From assembly GCF_009755665.1 (NCBI RefSeq), contig NZ_CP046622.1, positions 4,712,001 through 4,776,000 on the forward strand: DNA of 64,000 nt, given 5' to 3'. Origin of the DNA: Variovorax paradoxus (GTDB lineage: Bacteria; Pseudomonadota; Gammaproteobacteria; Burkholderiales; Burkholderiaceae_C). The stretch's first letter is position 1. The number at the start of each line of letters is the position of its first letter. The notes below the pieces were generated by a model that had not been told where the DNA came from, made no database searches, and saw only the letters and a list, made by a program, of their open reading frames with translations. The translations under genes were made by a program, and so were the position numbers. Positions 28,988 through 36,774 of this stretch are shown here, piece after piece.

Positions 28988-29902
28988 TCAGCCGCCGGGC
29001 CGGCCGCGCTGCAGCATCGAGCGCATCTCGCGCAGCGACACGGCGCTCTCGGCCGAAAGCGCCACGCGCGGCGCCGGCTTGAAGGCGTGGCCATAGATGA
29101 CTTCGAAGGTCAGCGCAATGCGCCCGCCGCCCTCTTCCGCCGGCGCTAGGTCGGGCAGCGCCGCCTTCAGCGCCTGATGCCACGCCTTGCCGCGCAGCGC
29201 CGAAAAGCGCGCCGGATGCAGGTTGCGCCCGAGCGTGCGCAGCTCGGCAAGCGCCGCCTCTGGCGTAGCCCAGGTAAGCACGATGCGTTCCATGTCCATC
29301 ACCGGCTCGGCAAAGCCGGCATGCACCAGCATGTCGCCCCAGTCGTGCATGTCGGTGTATTCGTGGCCCGCCGCCGGCCAGCCAAGCCGCGCGTGCAGGG
29401 CCCGCAGCTCGCGGACCGTGTCGGGGCCCAGGCACGAGAACATCAGGAAGCCGTCGGTCGCCACCAGCCGGTGCCAGTGCGCGATGAGCGCCTCGGGGTC
29501 GGCCGCCATATGCAGCGACATGTTGGCCCAGAGCAGGTCGACGCCGTCTTCCGGCGGCGCATCGAAACGCGCCTTGCCGCCCTGCCATCGGCGCGCGCTC
29601 CACCAGGGCGCTGCCAGCACCTGGCTGGTTGCGGCGGCAAGGGCCGGTTCGGGTTCGATCACGAAGCAGGCGGCTTCGCGATAGCGCCGGGCCACGAGTT
29701 CGTGCGCCTCCAGGCCGCCGCGAAGGGGGGCCCAGTCGGCCCAGGTGCGTGGCTGCGCCTTGATCCATTGCAGCCGGTCTTCCATGCGGCGGCCGATTTC
29801 CTCGTGCAGCCACGGGGAGCCGCCGGCAGGCGCGAGCCGCCTCCAGCGTGCGGCCGCCGTGGGATCGATGGTCGGCGGTCTTCTTGCGGGGTCGGTGGCC
29901 AT
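28988..29902 (-). CDS. BioC-like SAM-dependent methyltransferase
   Basis: The 304-residue protein has a class I methyltransferase fold resembling BioC, the malonyl-ACP methyltransferase of biotin synthesis. Shared features are FSCLGPDTVRELRAL, the TDMHDWGDMLVHAGFAEPVMDME segment, and the N-terminal IDPTAAARWRR. The usual glycine-rich SAM loop is poorly conserved, and the protein is longer than BioC. It is divergent from comF, as in many betaproteobacteria. The biotin assignment is moderate. Confidence 0.72.
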   Translation of the reverse strand: MATDPARRPPTIDPTAAARWRRLAPAGGSPWLHEEIGRRMEDRLQWIKAQPRTWADWAPLRGGLEAHELVARRYREAACFVIEPEPALAAATSQVLAAPWWSARRWQGGKARFDAPPEDGVDLLWANMSLHMAADPEALIAHWHRLVATDGFLMFSCLGPDTVRELRALHARLGWPAAGHEYTDMHDWGDMLVHAGFAEPVMDMERIVLTWATPEAALAELRTLGRNLHPARFSALRGKAWHQALKAALPDLAPAEEGGGRIALTFEVIYGHAFKPAPRVALSAESAVSLREMRSMLQRGRPGG

Positions 29903-29925
29903 GGGGCCGTGAGTATATTGAGGCC

Positions 29926-30642
29926 ATGTTCAGCCGTTGGGCCCGTCGGCCTTTGACCTCTCTGCTTGCACGGCTGCCCAGCCAATGCGAGGTGTGCCGC
30001 GCCTGGCCTTCCCGGCGCGTTTGCGATGCCTGCGTGGCCCGGTTTGCGCCTCCGGCCGACCGATGCGGCAGCTGCGCGCTGGCCGTTCCGCAGGGCGTCG
30101 CCCGGTGCGGCGAATGCATGGGCGATCCGCCGCCGCTCGATGCCTGCCTTGCGGCCTGCGACTACGCGTGGCCATGGCCGGAGTGCATTGCCCAGTTCAA
30201 GTTCCGCGGGGAGGCGGGCTGGGCCGGGCCCCTGTCAACCCTGATGCGCAGCGTGCCCTGGGTGGAACCGGCGCTGGAAAACTGCGACACCGTGCTGCCG
30301 ATGCCCATGGCCCCCGCCCGGCTGCGTCAGCGCGGCTTCAACCAGGCCCTCGAACTGGCGCGCCGGCTGGCCCCCGCCAAAACCGACGCCACGTTGCTCC
30401 TGCGCACCCGCGACACGCCGGCGCAGATCGGTTTGGCGCGCGCCGAGCGCCTTCGCAACCTGCGTGGCGCCTTCGCGGTGGAGCCCCTGCGCGCCAGCCA
30501 GCTGCAGGGCCGGCGCGTCGTGCTGATTGACGATGTGATGACCACGGGCGCCTCGCTCTTCTCGGCGGCCGCGGCACTGCGGCTGGCCGGCGCAGCGCAC
30601 ATCACCGCCGTGGTGCTGGCGCGGACCGCTGCGCCGCATTGA
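29926..30642 (+). CDS. comF: ComF family phosphoribosyltransferase-like protein
   Basis: This 238-residue protein has an N-terminal zinc-finger-like region with CxxC pairs (CEVCR, CDAC, CGSC, CGEC) followed by a type I phosphoribosyltransferase domain. The PRPP motif VVLIDDVMTTGAS is near residue 200, and RLRQRGFNQALELAR sits in the middle. ComF proteins are needed for DNA uptake in competent bacteria. Start is 23 bp from the divergent methyltransferase start. Confidence 0.92.
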   Translation: MFSRWARRPLTSLLARLPSQCEVCRAWPSRRVCDACVARFAPPADRCGSCALAVPQGVARCGECMGDPPPLDACLAACDYAWPWPECIAQFKFRGEAGWAGPLSTLMRSVPWVEPALENCDTVLPMPMAPARLRQRGFNQALELARRLAPAKTDATLLLRTRDTPAQIGLARAERLRNLRGAFAVEPLRASQLQGRRVVLIDDVMTTGASLFSAAAALRLAGAAHITAVVLARTAAPH

Positions 30643-30670
30643 GCGGGCGCGCCACCGCGACAATCGGCGC

Positions 30671-31132
30671 ATGTTCCATATCGTCCTGGTCCACCCCGAA
30701 ATTCCGCCGAACACGGGCAACGTGATCCGCCTGGCGGCCAACACAGGCTGCGCGCTGCACCTGGTCGAGCCGCTGGGCTTTTCGATGGACGACCGGCTGC
30801 TGCGCCGCGCCGGGCTCGACTATCACGAGTACGCCGAGGTCAAGCGCCATGCCGGTTGGCAGACCCTGCTCGACACCGAAAAGCCCGCGGCCGAGCGCAT
30901 GTTTGCCCTTACCACGCGCGGCATGCGCGCCGTGCACGACGTTCGCTTCCAGCCTGGCGACTGGCTGGTGTTCGGCTCAGAGACGAGCGGACTACCGCCG
31001 ACGGTGCGCGAAGGTTTCGCCGAGCCCCAGCGCCTGCGGTTGCCGATGCGCGAGGGTCAGCGCAGCCTCAATCTTTCGAACGCGGTGGCAGTGACGGTAT
31101 TCGAAGCCTGGCGGCAGAACGGATTCGGCTGA
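30671..31132 (+). CDS. trmL: tRNA (cytidine/uridine(34)-2'-O)-methyltransferase TrmL
   Basis: TrmL is a SPOUT methyltransferase that modifies the wobble ribose of tRNA-Leu isoacceptors. The 153-residue protein has normal length and the expected motifs: HPEIPPNTGNVIRLAANTG at the N terminus, FGSETSGLP, and the knot-forming LNLSNAVAV. It is 28 bp downstream of comF. Confidence 0.95.
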   Translation: MFHIVLVHPEIPPNTGNVIRLAANTGCALHLVEPLGFSMDDRLLRRAGLDYHEYAEVKRHAGWQTLLDTEKPAAERMFALTTRGMRAVHDVRFQPGDWLVFGSETSGLPPTVREGFAEPQRLRLPMREGQRSLNLSNAVAVTVFEAWRQNGFG

Positions 31133-31165
31133 GCGGTTGCGCTCCGGGCACTGGCCGAGGCGAAT

Positions 31166-31627
31166 TCAGCGGTAGCGGCGCACCACCGACTCCGCCACGC
31201 AAGCCGGCTTGGCCGCGCCTTCGAGCTCGATCGTGGTTTCCCAGGTCATCTGGATGCCGTCGTCCGCAATCGGCTCGGCGGTGAGCAGCTTCATCCGCGC
31301 CCGCAGCCGCTTGCCGACCGGCACCGGCGACATGAAGCGCACCCGGTTCAGCCCGTAGTTCACGCCCATGCGCGACTCAACCACCTCCAGCGCCGTCTCG
31401 TAGAAGCGCGGCAGCAGCGAGAGCGTCAGGAAGCCATGGGCAATCGGCCCGCCGAAGGGCCCCGCCTTGGCGCGCTCGACGTCGACATGAATCCACTGGT
31501 GGTCGCCCGTGGCTTCGGCAAACTGGTTCACCTGCTCCTGCGTGATGGTGATCCAGTCGCTCACGGCGACTTCCTGGCCAACGCAGGCGGCAAGATCCTG
31601 AAGCGTCTGGAATGTCTTTTTGGTCAT
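31166..31627 (-). CDS. MaoC-like dehydratase (hot-dog fold)
   Basis: This 153-residue protein has the MaoC-like hot-dog domain with the hydratase motif FAEATGDHQWIHVD and the following GGPIAHGFLTLSL. That is the R-specific enoyl-CoA hydratase pattern with Asp/His catalytic residues. NodN-like proteins share this build. The start at 31627 is the second of two close ATGs. The substrate is probably an acyl-CoA, but nothing nearby fixes it. Confidence 0.88.
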   Translation of the reverse strand: MTKKTFQTLQDLAACVGQEVAVSDWITITQEQVNQFAEATGDHQWIHVDVERAKAGPFGGPIAHGFLTLSLLPRFYETALEVVESRMGVNYGLNRVRFMSPVPVGKRLRARMKLLTAEPIADDGIQMTWETTIELEGAAKPACVAESVVRRYR

Positions 31628-31688
31628 GCGCGGCATTCTGGCGTCAAGGGCGCGGGTGCGGGTGTCGGCATTGCGACAGCCGAAAGCC

Positions 31689-32309
31689 TCAGCCTTCCAG
31701 CCACTCGCAGATCGGCTGCCACTGCTCCAGGTCGCGCTGCACGCGCCCCGGCGCAATGTCGAACAGCGTGAGCCCGCGCGCCGCAAGCTGAACGTAGTTC
31801 TGCGTGTCGCGCAGTTCGCCCAGCACCGGCACGCCCAGGCTTGCGATGAACTCGTTCAATCGGTCGGCCGCCAGGGTGCGGGCGTTCACCCGCATGCCCA
31901 CAAGGCTGATCTTCGTTTTTTCGGCACGCCGCTGCTCCATCAGCCGGTCGAGAAAGTCGCGCGTGGCGTAGATGTCGAAGATGCTCGGCTGCAGCGGCAC
32001 GATCACCCGGTCTGCCAGAGCCAGCACCTCCTTGAAGCGCCACCCGTGCAGGCCGGCCGGCGTGTCGAGCACGGCATGCGTGGTTCCGCGCGGCGGCCGC
32101 ACCACGGCGCTGTCGCCCGTGGCCTCCCAGGTGGCGATGGGCCGCGCCTGCGACGGCCGCAGGCCGAGCCAGAGGCGCGACGATTGCTGGCGGTCCACGT
32201 CGCCGAGCATCACGGCATGGCCGCGGCTCGCGAAATAGCCCGCGATGTTCGTCGCGAGCGTCGACTTGCCTACGCCACCCTTGGGGTTGGCGACCAGAAC
32301 CACCGGCAT
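31689..32309 (-). CDS. ParA-family ATPase
   Basis: This 206-residue ParA/MinD-type ATPase has the deviant Walker A motif KGGVGKST near the N terminus, the GDVDRQQSS switch I region and a short form of the fold. No parB-like gene is adjacent, so it is not a standard partition pair. Orphan ParA proteins position other cargoes, but the cargo is unknown here. GGAGGAG upstream supports the ATG at 32309. Confidence 0.87.
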   Translation of the reverse strand: MPVVLVANPKGGVGKSTLATNIAGYFASRGHAVMLGDVDRQQSSRLWLGLRPSQARPIATWEATGDSAVVRPPRGTTHAVLDTPAGLHGWRFKEVLALADRVIVPLQPSIFDIYATRDFLDRLMEQRRAEKTKISLVGMRVNARTLAADRLNEFIASLGVPVLGELRDTQNYVQLAARGLTLFDIAPGRVQRDLEQWQPICEWLEG

Positions 32310-32400
32310 GAGCATCTCCTCCAGAACTGGAACACCCCGCATCGTAGCGACACGAGTCGCGCCCAGCCGGCGCGGGTCGATCTTGAGCTATGTTCGCGGC

Positions 32401-33153
32401 ATGACGACAACAACATCCGCGGCCGCCGCCAGCGCCGAATCCGGCGGCATCTATGTGCTTGCGGCCCATCCGCACTGGCGCGACTCCCGCGTCAACCGCC
32501 GGCTGCTGGCCGCCGCGCGTTCGGTGCCCGGCGTGGAGGTGAACGACCTCTACGGCAGCTACCCCGACTTCTCCATCGACATCGAGACCGAACAGGCGCG
32601 GCTTGCCAGGGCCAGCCTGGTGGTGCTGCTGCACCCGATCCAGTGGTATTCGATGCCCGCGCTGCAAAAACTCTGGCTCGACGACGTGCTCGGCTACGGC
32701 TGGGCCTATGGCCCGGGCGGCACCGCCTTGCAGGGCAAGGACTTGTGGCTGGCCGCCACGACGGGCAGCCCCGAGCAGAGCTACCACCCGCAAAGCTATC
32801 ACCGCTATTTCTTCGACGCCTTTTTGCCGCCCTACGAGCAGACCGCGGCCCTCTGCGGCATGCGCTTCTTGCCGCCCCTGGTCTTTCACGGCGCGCGCAG
32901 CGCCAGCGAGGCCGACGTGGCGGCCCATGTCGACGTGTTCGCCCAGCGGCTCGGCAGCTACCCCGACTGGCCCGAACTCGAGGAGCTCGATGTGTGCGTG
33001 GCCTGCCCGGTGCCCGAGACCGATCGCCCCGCCGAGCATGACGAACCGGGCGCGGCGACCTCCGGCGCGTTCCAATCTGCAATGACCCATGGTGTGGCTT
33101 TCATGTCCGCGGCCAATGAAGAAGAAAACAGCGACAAGAAAGGCTCGGCCTGA
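32401..33153 (+). CDS. kefF: KefF-like NAD(P)H quinone oxidoreductase
   Basis: This is a flavodoxin-fold NAD(P)H:quinone oxidoreductase of the KefF/YabF type. The pattern HPHWRDSRVNRRL near the N terminus and PIQWYSMPALQKLWLDDVL-type flavin segment are diagnostic. Its stop is two bases before the kefC start, the usual arrangement for the ancillary subunit that activates KefC. At 250 residues it is longer than typical KefF, because of an acidic C-terminal extension with no known motif. Confidence 0.88.
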   Translation: MTTTTSAAAASAESGGIYVLAAHPHWRDSRVNRRLLAAARSVPGVEVNDLYGSYPDFSIDIETEQARLARASLVVLLHPIQWYSMPALQKLWLDDVLGYGWAYGPGGTALQGKDLWLAATTGSPEQSYHPQSYHRYFFDAFLPPYEQTAALCGMRFLPPLVFHGARSASEADVAAHVDVFAQRLGSYPDWPELEELDVCVACPVPETDRPAEHDEPGAATSGAFQSAMTHGVAFMSAANEEENSDKKGSA

Positions 33154-33155
33154 GC

Positions 33156-35006
33156 ATGGAGCACGCACCCGCCTGGCTGACCAGCAGCCTTATCTACCTG
33201 AGCGCCGCCGTGCTGGTGGTGCCGCTTTCGAAGGCCCTGGGCCTCGGCTCCATCATCGGCTACCTCGTGGCCGGCATCGCCATCGGCCCCTGGGGACTGG
33301 GCCTTGTTTCCAGCGTGGAAGACGTGCTGCATTTCGCCGAATTCGGCGTGGTGCTGATGCTGTTTCTCGTGGGCCTCGAGCTTGAACCCAAGCGCCTGTG
33401 GAACCTGCGCCGGCCCATTTTCGGCTGGGGCGCTGCGCAGGTGCTGAGCTGCGCGGCGGTGCTGTTTGCCGTCGGCTGGGCCGCCGGCGCCGAATGGCGC
33501 GTGGCGCTGGTGGCGGCACTCGGCCTGGCGCTCTCGTCCACCGCCATTGCGCTGCAGGTGTTCGGCGAGCGCAACCTGCTCAGGACGCCGAGCGGCCAGG
33601 CCGGCTTTTCGATCCTGCTGTTCCAGGACGTGGCGGCAATCCCCATCCTCGCGCTGCTGCCCCTGCTGGCGGGCGCCACGGCGGCCGAACAGTCGCTCAG
33701 CGGGCTCGACCGCACGCTCGAAGGCTTGAAGATCGTCGGCGTGATCGCCGGCATCATCCTCGGCGGCCGGCTTGCGTTGCGCCCGCTGCTGCGCTGGATC
33801 GCGCGCAGCGACACGCCCGAGATCTTCACCGCCGCGGCGCTGCTGCTGGTGGTGGCCATTGCCGCGCTGATGCAGTTCGTGGGCCTCTCGATGGCACTCG
33901 GCGCCTTTCTTGCCGGCGTGCTGCTGGCCGAAAGCGAATACCGGCGCGAACTCGAGACCGACATCGAGCCTTTCAAGGGCCTGCTGCTCGGCCTGTTCTT
34001 CATCGCCGTGGGCATGTCGATCAATTTCGGCGTGCTGATCGCAAGCCCCTGGCTCATGGCCGCGCTGGTGGTCGGCTTCATGGCCGTCAAGCTGGTGGTG
34101 ATCTACACGCTGGCCAAGGCCATGGGCCTGGCCTACCAGGAGCGCCCCGTGTTCACGCTGCTGCTGGCGCAGGGCGGCGAGTTCGCGTTCGTGGTGTTCC
34201 AGGCCGCGGGGCCCGACGTGCTGCCGCCCGAAATCACCTCGCTCCTGATCGGTGCCGTGGCGCTGTCGATGCTGCTGTCGCCGCTCTTGCTGGTGCTGCT
34301 CGACAAGTTCGTGCTGCCGCGCTACAGCCGCAACAACGGCGCGCAGCTCGAAGAAATCTCGGAGCAGCAGGACGCCAAGGTGCTGATCTGCGGCTTCGGC
34401 CGCTACGGCCAGATCGTCGGCCGCATGCTGATGTCGCAGGGCCTGCGCGTGACGGTGCTCGACCATGACGCCGACACCGTCGAAGGCCTGCGGCAGTTCG
34501 GCTTTCGCGTGTTCTATGGCGACGCGACGCGGCTCGACCTGCTGCGCACCGCGGGCGCCGGCACGGCCAAGGCCATTGTGGTGGCGGTGGACGACATCGA
34601 GCAGTCGCTCAATATCGTCGACCTGGTGAAGGAGCACTTTCCGCAGGCGCGCATCATCGCGCGGGCCCGCAACGTGACGCACCTCTTCCAGCTGCGCGAC
34701 CGCGGCGTGACAGATGTGGAACGGGAGGTGTTCGAATCGTCACTGCGCAGCGCCCGCACCACGCTCGAGGCGCTGGGCTGGCCCGCCCACGAGGCACGCG
34801 AGACGGCCATGCGGTTCCGCCGCCGGAACATCTTGCTGAGCGACGAGATCTACCCTCACTACAAGGACCGCGCCAAGCTCATTGCCGCCAATAAGGCGGG
34901 CCGACAACAGTTCGAAGAGCAGATGGCGCGCGAACGCGAGGAGCGGCAGCGCCGCTCGGGCCGCGATTGGGACCGGTTCGAAGAAAAAGAAGAGGCGGAC
35001 GGCTGA
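33156..35006 (+). CDS. kefC: Glutathione-regulated potassium-efflux system KefC/KefB type
   Basis: The 616-residue protein joins a monovalent cation:proton antiporter-2 membrane domain (about twelve helices, residues 1-390) to a cytosolic RCK/KTN nucleotide-binding domain (GFGRYGQIVGR). The regulatory loop segment ELETDIEPFKG matches Kef proteins. It should release potassium and acidify the cytosol during electrophile stress. The kefF-like gene upstream supplies the ancillary subunit. Confidence 0.94.
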   Translation: MEHAPAWLTSSLIYLSAAVLVVPLSKALGLGSIIGYLVAGIAIGPWGLGLVSSVEDVLHFAEFGVVLMLFLVGLELEPKRLWNLRRPIFGWGAAQVLSCAAVLFAVGWAAGAEWRVALVAALGLALSSTAIALQVFGERNLLRTPSGQAGFSILLFQDVAAIPILALLPLLAGATAAEQSLSGLDRTLEGLKIVGVIAGIILGGRLALRPLLRWIARSDTPEIFTAAALLLVVAIAALMQFVGLSMALGAFLAGVLLAESEYRRELETDIEPFKGLLLGLFFIAVGMSINFGVLIASPWLMAALVVGFMAVKLVVIYTLAKAMGLAYQERPVFTLLLAQGGEFAFVVFQAAGPDVLPPEITSLLIGAVALSMLLSPLLLVLLDKFVLPRYSRNNGAQLEEISEQQDAKVLICGFGRYGQIVGRMLMSQGLRVTVLDHDADTVEGLRQFGFRVFYGDATRLDLLRTAGAGTAKAIVVAVDDIEQSLNIVDLVKEHFPQARIIARARNVTHLFQLRDRGVTDVEREVFESSLRSARTTLEALGWPAHEARETAMRFRRRNILLSDEIYPHYKDRAKLIAANKAGRQQFEEQMAREREERQRRSGRDWDRFEEKEEADG

Positions 35007-35015
35007 GCCCGCCCT

Positions 35016-35033
35016 CCGGCTGACCCCGGTCAG
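35016..35033. terminator. Hairpin between convergent kefC and amidohydrolase genes
   Basis: A perfect 8-bp inverted repeat (GGCTGACC, loop CC, GGTCAGCC) spans the stop codon of the minus-strand gene. It lacks a T tract, so it may act as a weak terminator or 3'-end stabiliser. Confidence 0.5.
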
Positions 35034-35896
35034 CCTTCCAGCTTGAGCAGCCGCACCGCGTTGCCCTTCAGGATGCCCGGCATCACCTCGGGCTTGAAGC
35101 CGGCCGTCTCGAAGTCCTTCATCCAGCGGTCGGGCGTGATCAGCGGGTAGTCGCTGCCGAACAGGATGCGGTCCTTCAGCAGCGTGTTGGCGTATTGCAC
35201 GAGCTGCTTTGGAAAGTACTTCGGGCTCCAGCCGGACAGGTCGATCCACACGTTGGGCTTGTGCGTGGCCACGCTCAGCGCCTCGTCCTGCCACGGAAAG
35301 CTGGGGTGCGCCATCACGATCTGCATGTCCGGAAAGTCGATGGCCACGTCATCCAGGTGCATCGGGTTGCTGTACTCCAGCCTGAGGCCGCCGCCGCAGC
35401 GCATGCCCGAGCCGATGCCGCTGTGGCCCGTGTGGAAGATGGCCGGCAGGTTGTGCTCGGCAATCACCTCGTAGATCGGCCACGCCATCTTGTCGTACGG
35501 GTGGTAGCCCTGCACCGTCGGGTGGAACTTGAAACCCTTCACGCCGTGCTCCTCGATGAGCCGCCGCGCCTCGCGCGCACCCATCTTTCCCTTGTGCGGA
35601 TCGATGCTGGCAAAGGCAATCATGATGTCGCTGTTCTTCTGCGCCGCCTCGGCGATTTCCTCGTTCGGAATGCGACGGCGGCCCATGTTCGACTCGGCGT
35701 CGACCATGAACATCACCAGGCCGATCTTTCTTTCGCGGTAGTAGGCCACGCTCTCGGCAATGGTCGGCCGGCCGCTCGAGCCGAAGTACTTGTCCGCGGC
35801 GCGGTCGTATTCCTCGCCGTAGTTGTCGAACGGGTTCCAGCAGCTCACTTCGGCGTGGGTGTGGATGTCGATCGCGATGAGGTTCTTGTGGTCCAT
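35030..35896 (-). CDS. Amidohydrolase, probable 4-hydroxyphenyl-beta-ketoacyl-CoA hydrolase
   Basis: This 288-residue metal-dependent amidohydrolase is of the ACMSD-like group. Metal ligands are visible as DIHTHAE near residue 9, FKFHPTVQG, HTGHSG, MAHPSFPW and GSDYPL. In Agrobacterium fabrum a member of this family hydrolyses the beta-ketoacyl-CoA formed during ferulate beta-oxidation. Here it is divergent from enoyl-CoA hydratase and feruloyl-CoA synthase genes, so the same role is inferred. Other decarboxylase activities of the family cannot be excluded. Confidence 0.78.
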   Translation of the reverse strand: MDHKNLIAIDIHTHAEVSCWNPFDNYGEEYDRAADKYFGSSGRPTIAESVAYYRERKIGLVMFMVDAESNMGRRRIPNEEIAEAAQKNSDIMIAFASIDPHKGKMGAREARRLIEEHGVKGFKFHPTVQGYHPYDKMAWPIYEVIAEHNLPAIFHTGHSGIGSGMRCGGGLRLEYSNPMHLDDVAIDFPDMQIVMAHPSFPWQDEALSVATHKPNVWIDLSGWSPKYFPKQLVQYANTLLKDRILFGSDYPLITPDRWMKDFETAGFKPEVMPGILKGNAVRLLKLEG

Positions 35897-36000
35897 CTCG
35901 TTGTCTCCAGTACGGGTAAGTCCCTAGGATTCGGGGCGCTCAAATGCCTTGAATTGATTATTTATCATAACCATAATCCAACTCACACACGAATGCAATC
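35897..36000. promoter_or_regulatory. Divergent promoter with GATTAT-N11-ATAATC operator
   Basis: This 104-bp AT-rich spacer serves the amidohydrolase (minus) and ech-fcs (plus) transcripts. A 6-bp dyad GATTAT-N11-ATAATC lies at 35956-35978 and is the best candidate site for the MarR regulator encoded at 42257. One site here could control both arms of the pathway. Confidence 0.6.
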
Positions 36001-36774
36001 ATGACCAATCCCGACCTCCAACTCGACATTCGCGACGAAGTCGCCATCGTTCGCCTGACGCGCGGCGCCAAACGCAATGCCCTTTCGGACGGCCTGATTC
36101 TCGCGCTGCGCAACACTTTCGAGACCCTTCCCTCCACGGTGCGCGCGGCGGTGCTCGACGGCGAAGGCCCGCACTTCTGCGCCGGCCTCGACCTGAGCGA
36201 ACTGAAAGAGCGCGACGCGGGCCAGGGCATGCAGCATTCGCGCCTGTGGCATGCCGCACTCGACCTGATCCAGCACGGCCCGGTGCCGGTGGTTGCCGCA
36301 CTGCACGGCGCGGTGGTGGGCGGCGGGCTCGAGTTGGCCAGCGCCTGCCACATCCGCGTGGCCGACCGCTCCACCTTCTACGCGCTGCCGGAAGGCTCGC
36401 GCGGCATCTTCGTGGGCGGCGGCGGCTCGGTGCGCATTCCCAAGCTGATCGGCGTGGCCCGCATGACCGACATGATGATGACCGGCCGCGTCTACAACGC
36501 GGAAGACGGCGAGCGCGCCAACTTCGCGCAGTACCTGGTCGACGAAGGCGCCGCTTTCGACAAGGCCTTCGAACTCGCCAAGCGCATTGCCACCAACGCG
36601 CCGCTCACCAACTACGCGCTCATGCATGCGCTGCCGCGCATCGCCGAGCAGTCGGCCGACCACGGCTTCTTTACCGAGGCGCTGATGTCCGGCATCGTGC
36701 AGAACGCGCCCGAGGCCAAGGAGCGCGTGCGCGATTTCCTCGAAGGCCGCGGCGCCAAGGTGAGCAAGGGATGA
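36001..36774 (+). CDS. Enoyl-CoA hydratase/isomerase family protein (hydroxycinnamoyl-CoA hydratase)
   Basis: This 257-residue crotonase-fold protein has oxyanion-hole segments GPHFCAGLDLSEL (near 57-70) and HGAVVGGGLELASACHI (near 101-117), and a Glu in EGSRGIFVGGGG. Its stop codon overlaps the fcs start (ATGA), tying it to hydroxycinnamate metabolism. With an SDR and an amidohydrolase encoded nearby, it probably hydrates feruloyl- or coumaroyl-CoA to the 3-hydroxyacyl-CoA. Direct cleavage to vanillin, as in Ech/HCHL, is the alternative. Confidence 0.85.
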   Translation: MTNPDLQLDIRDEVAIVRLTRGAKRNALSDGLILALRNTFETLPSTVRAAVLDGEGPHFCAGLDLSELKERDAGQGMQHSRLWHAALDLIQHGPVPVVAALHGAVVGGGLELASACHIRVADRSTFYALPEGSRGIFVGGGGSVRIPKLIGVARMTDMMMTGRVYNAEDGERANFAQYLVDEGAAFDKAFELAKRIATNAPLTNYALMHALPRIAEQSADHGFFTEALMSGIVQNAPEAKERVRDFLEGRGAKVSKG

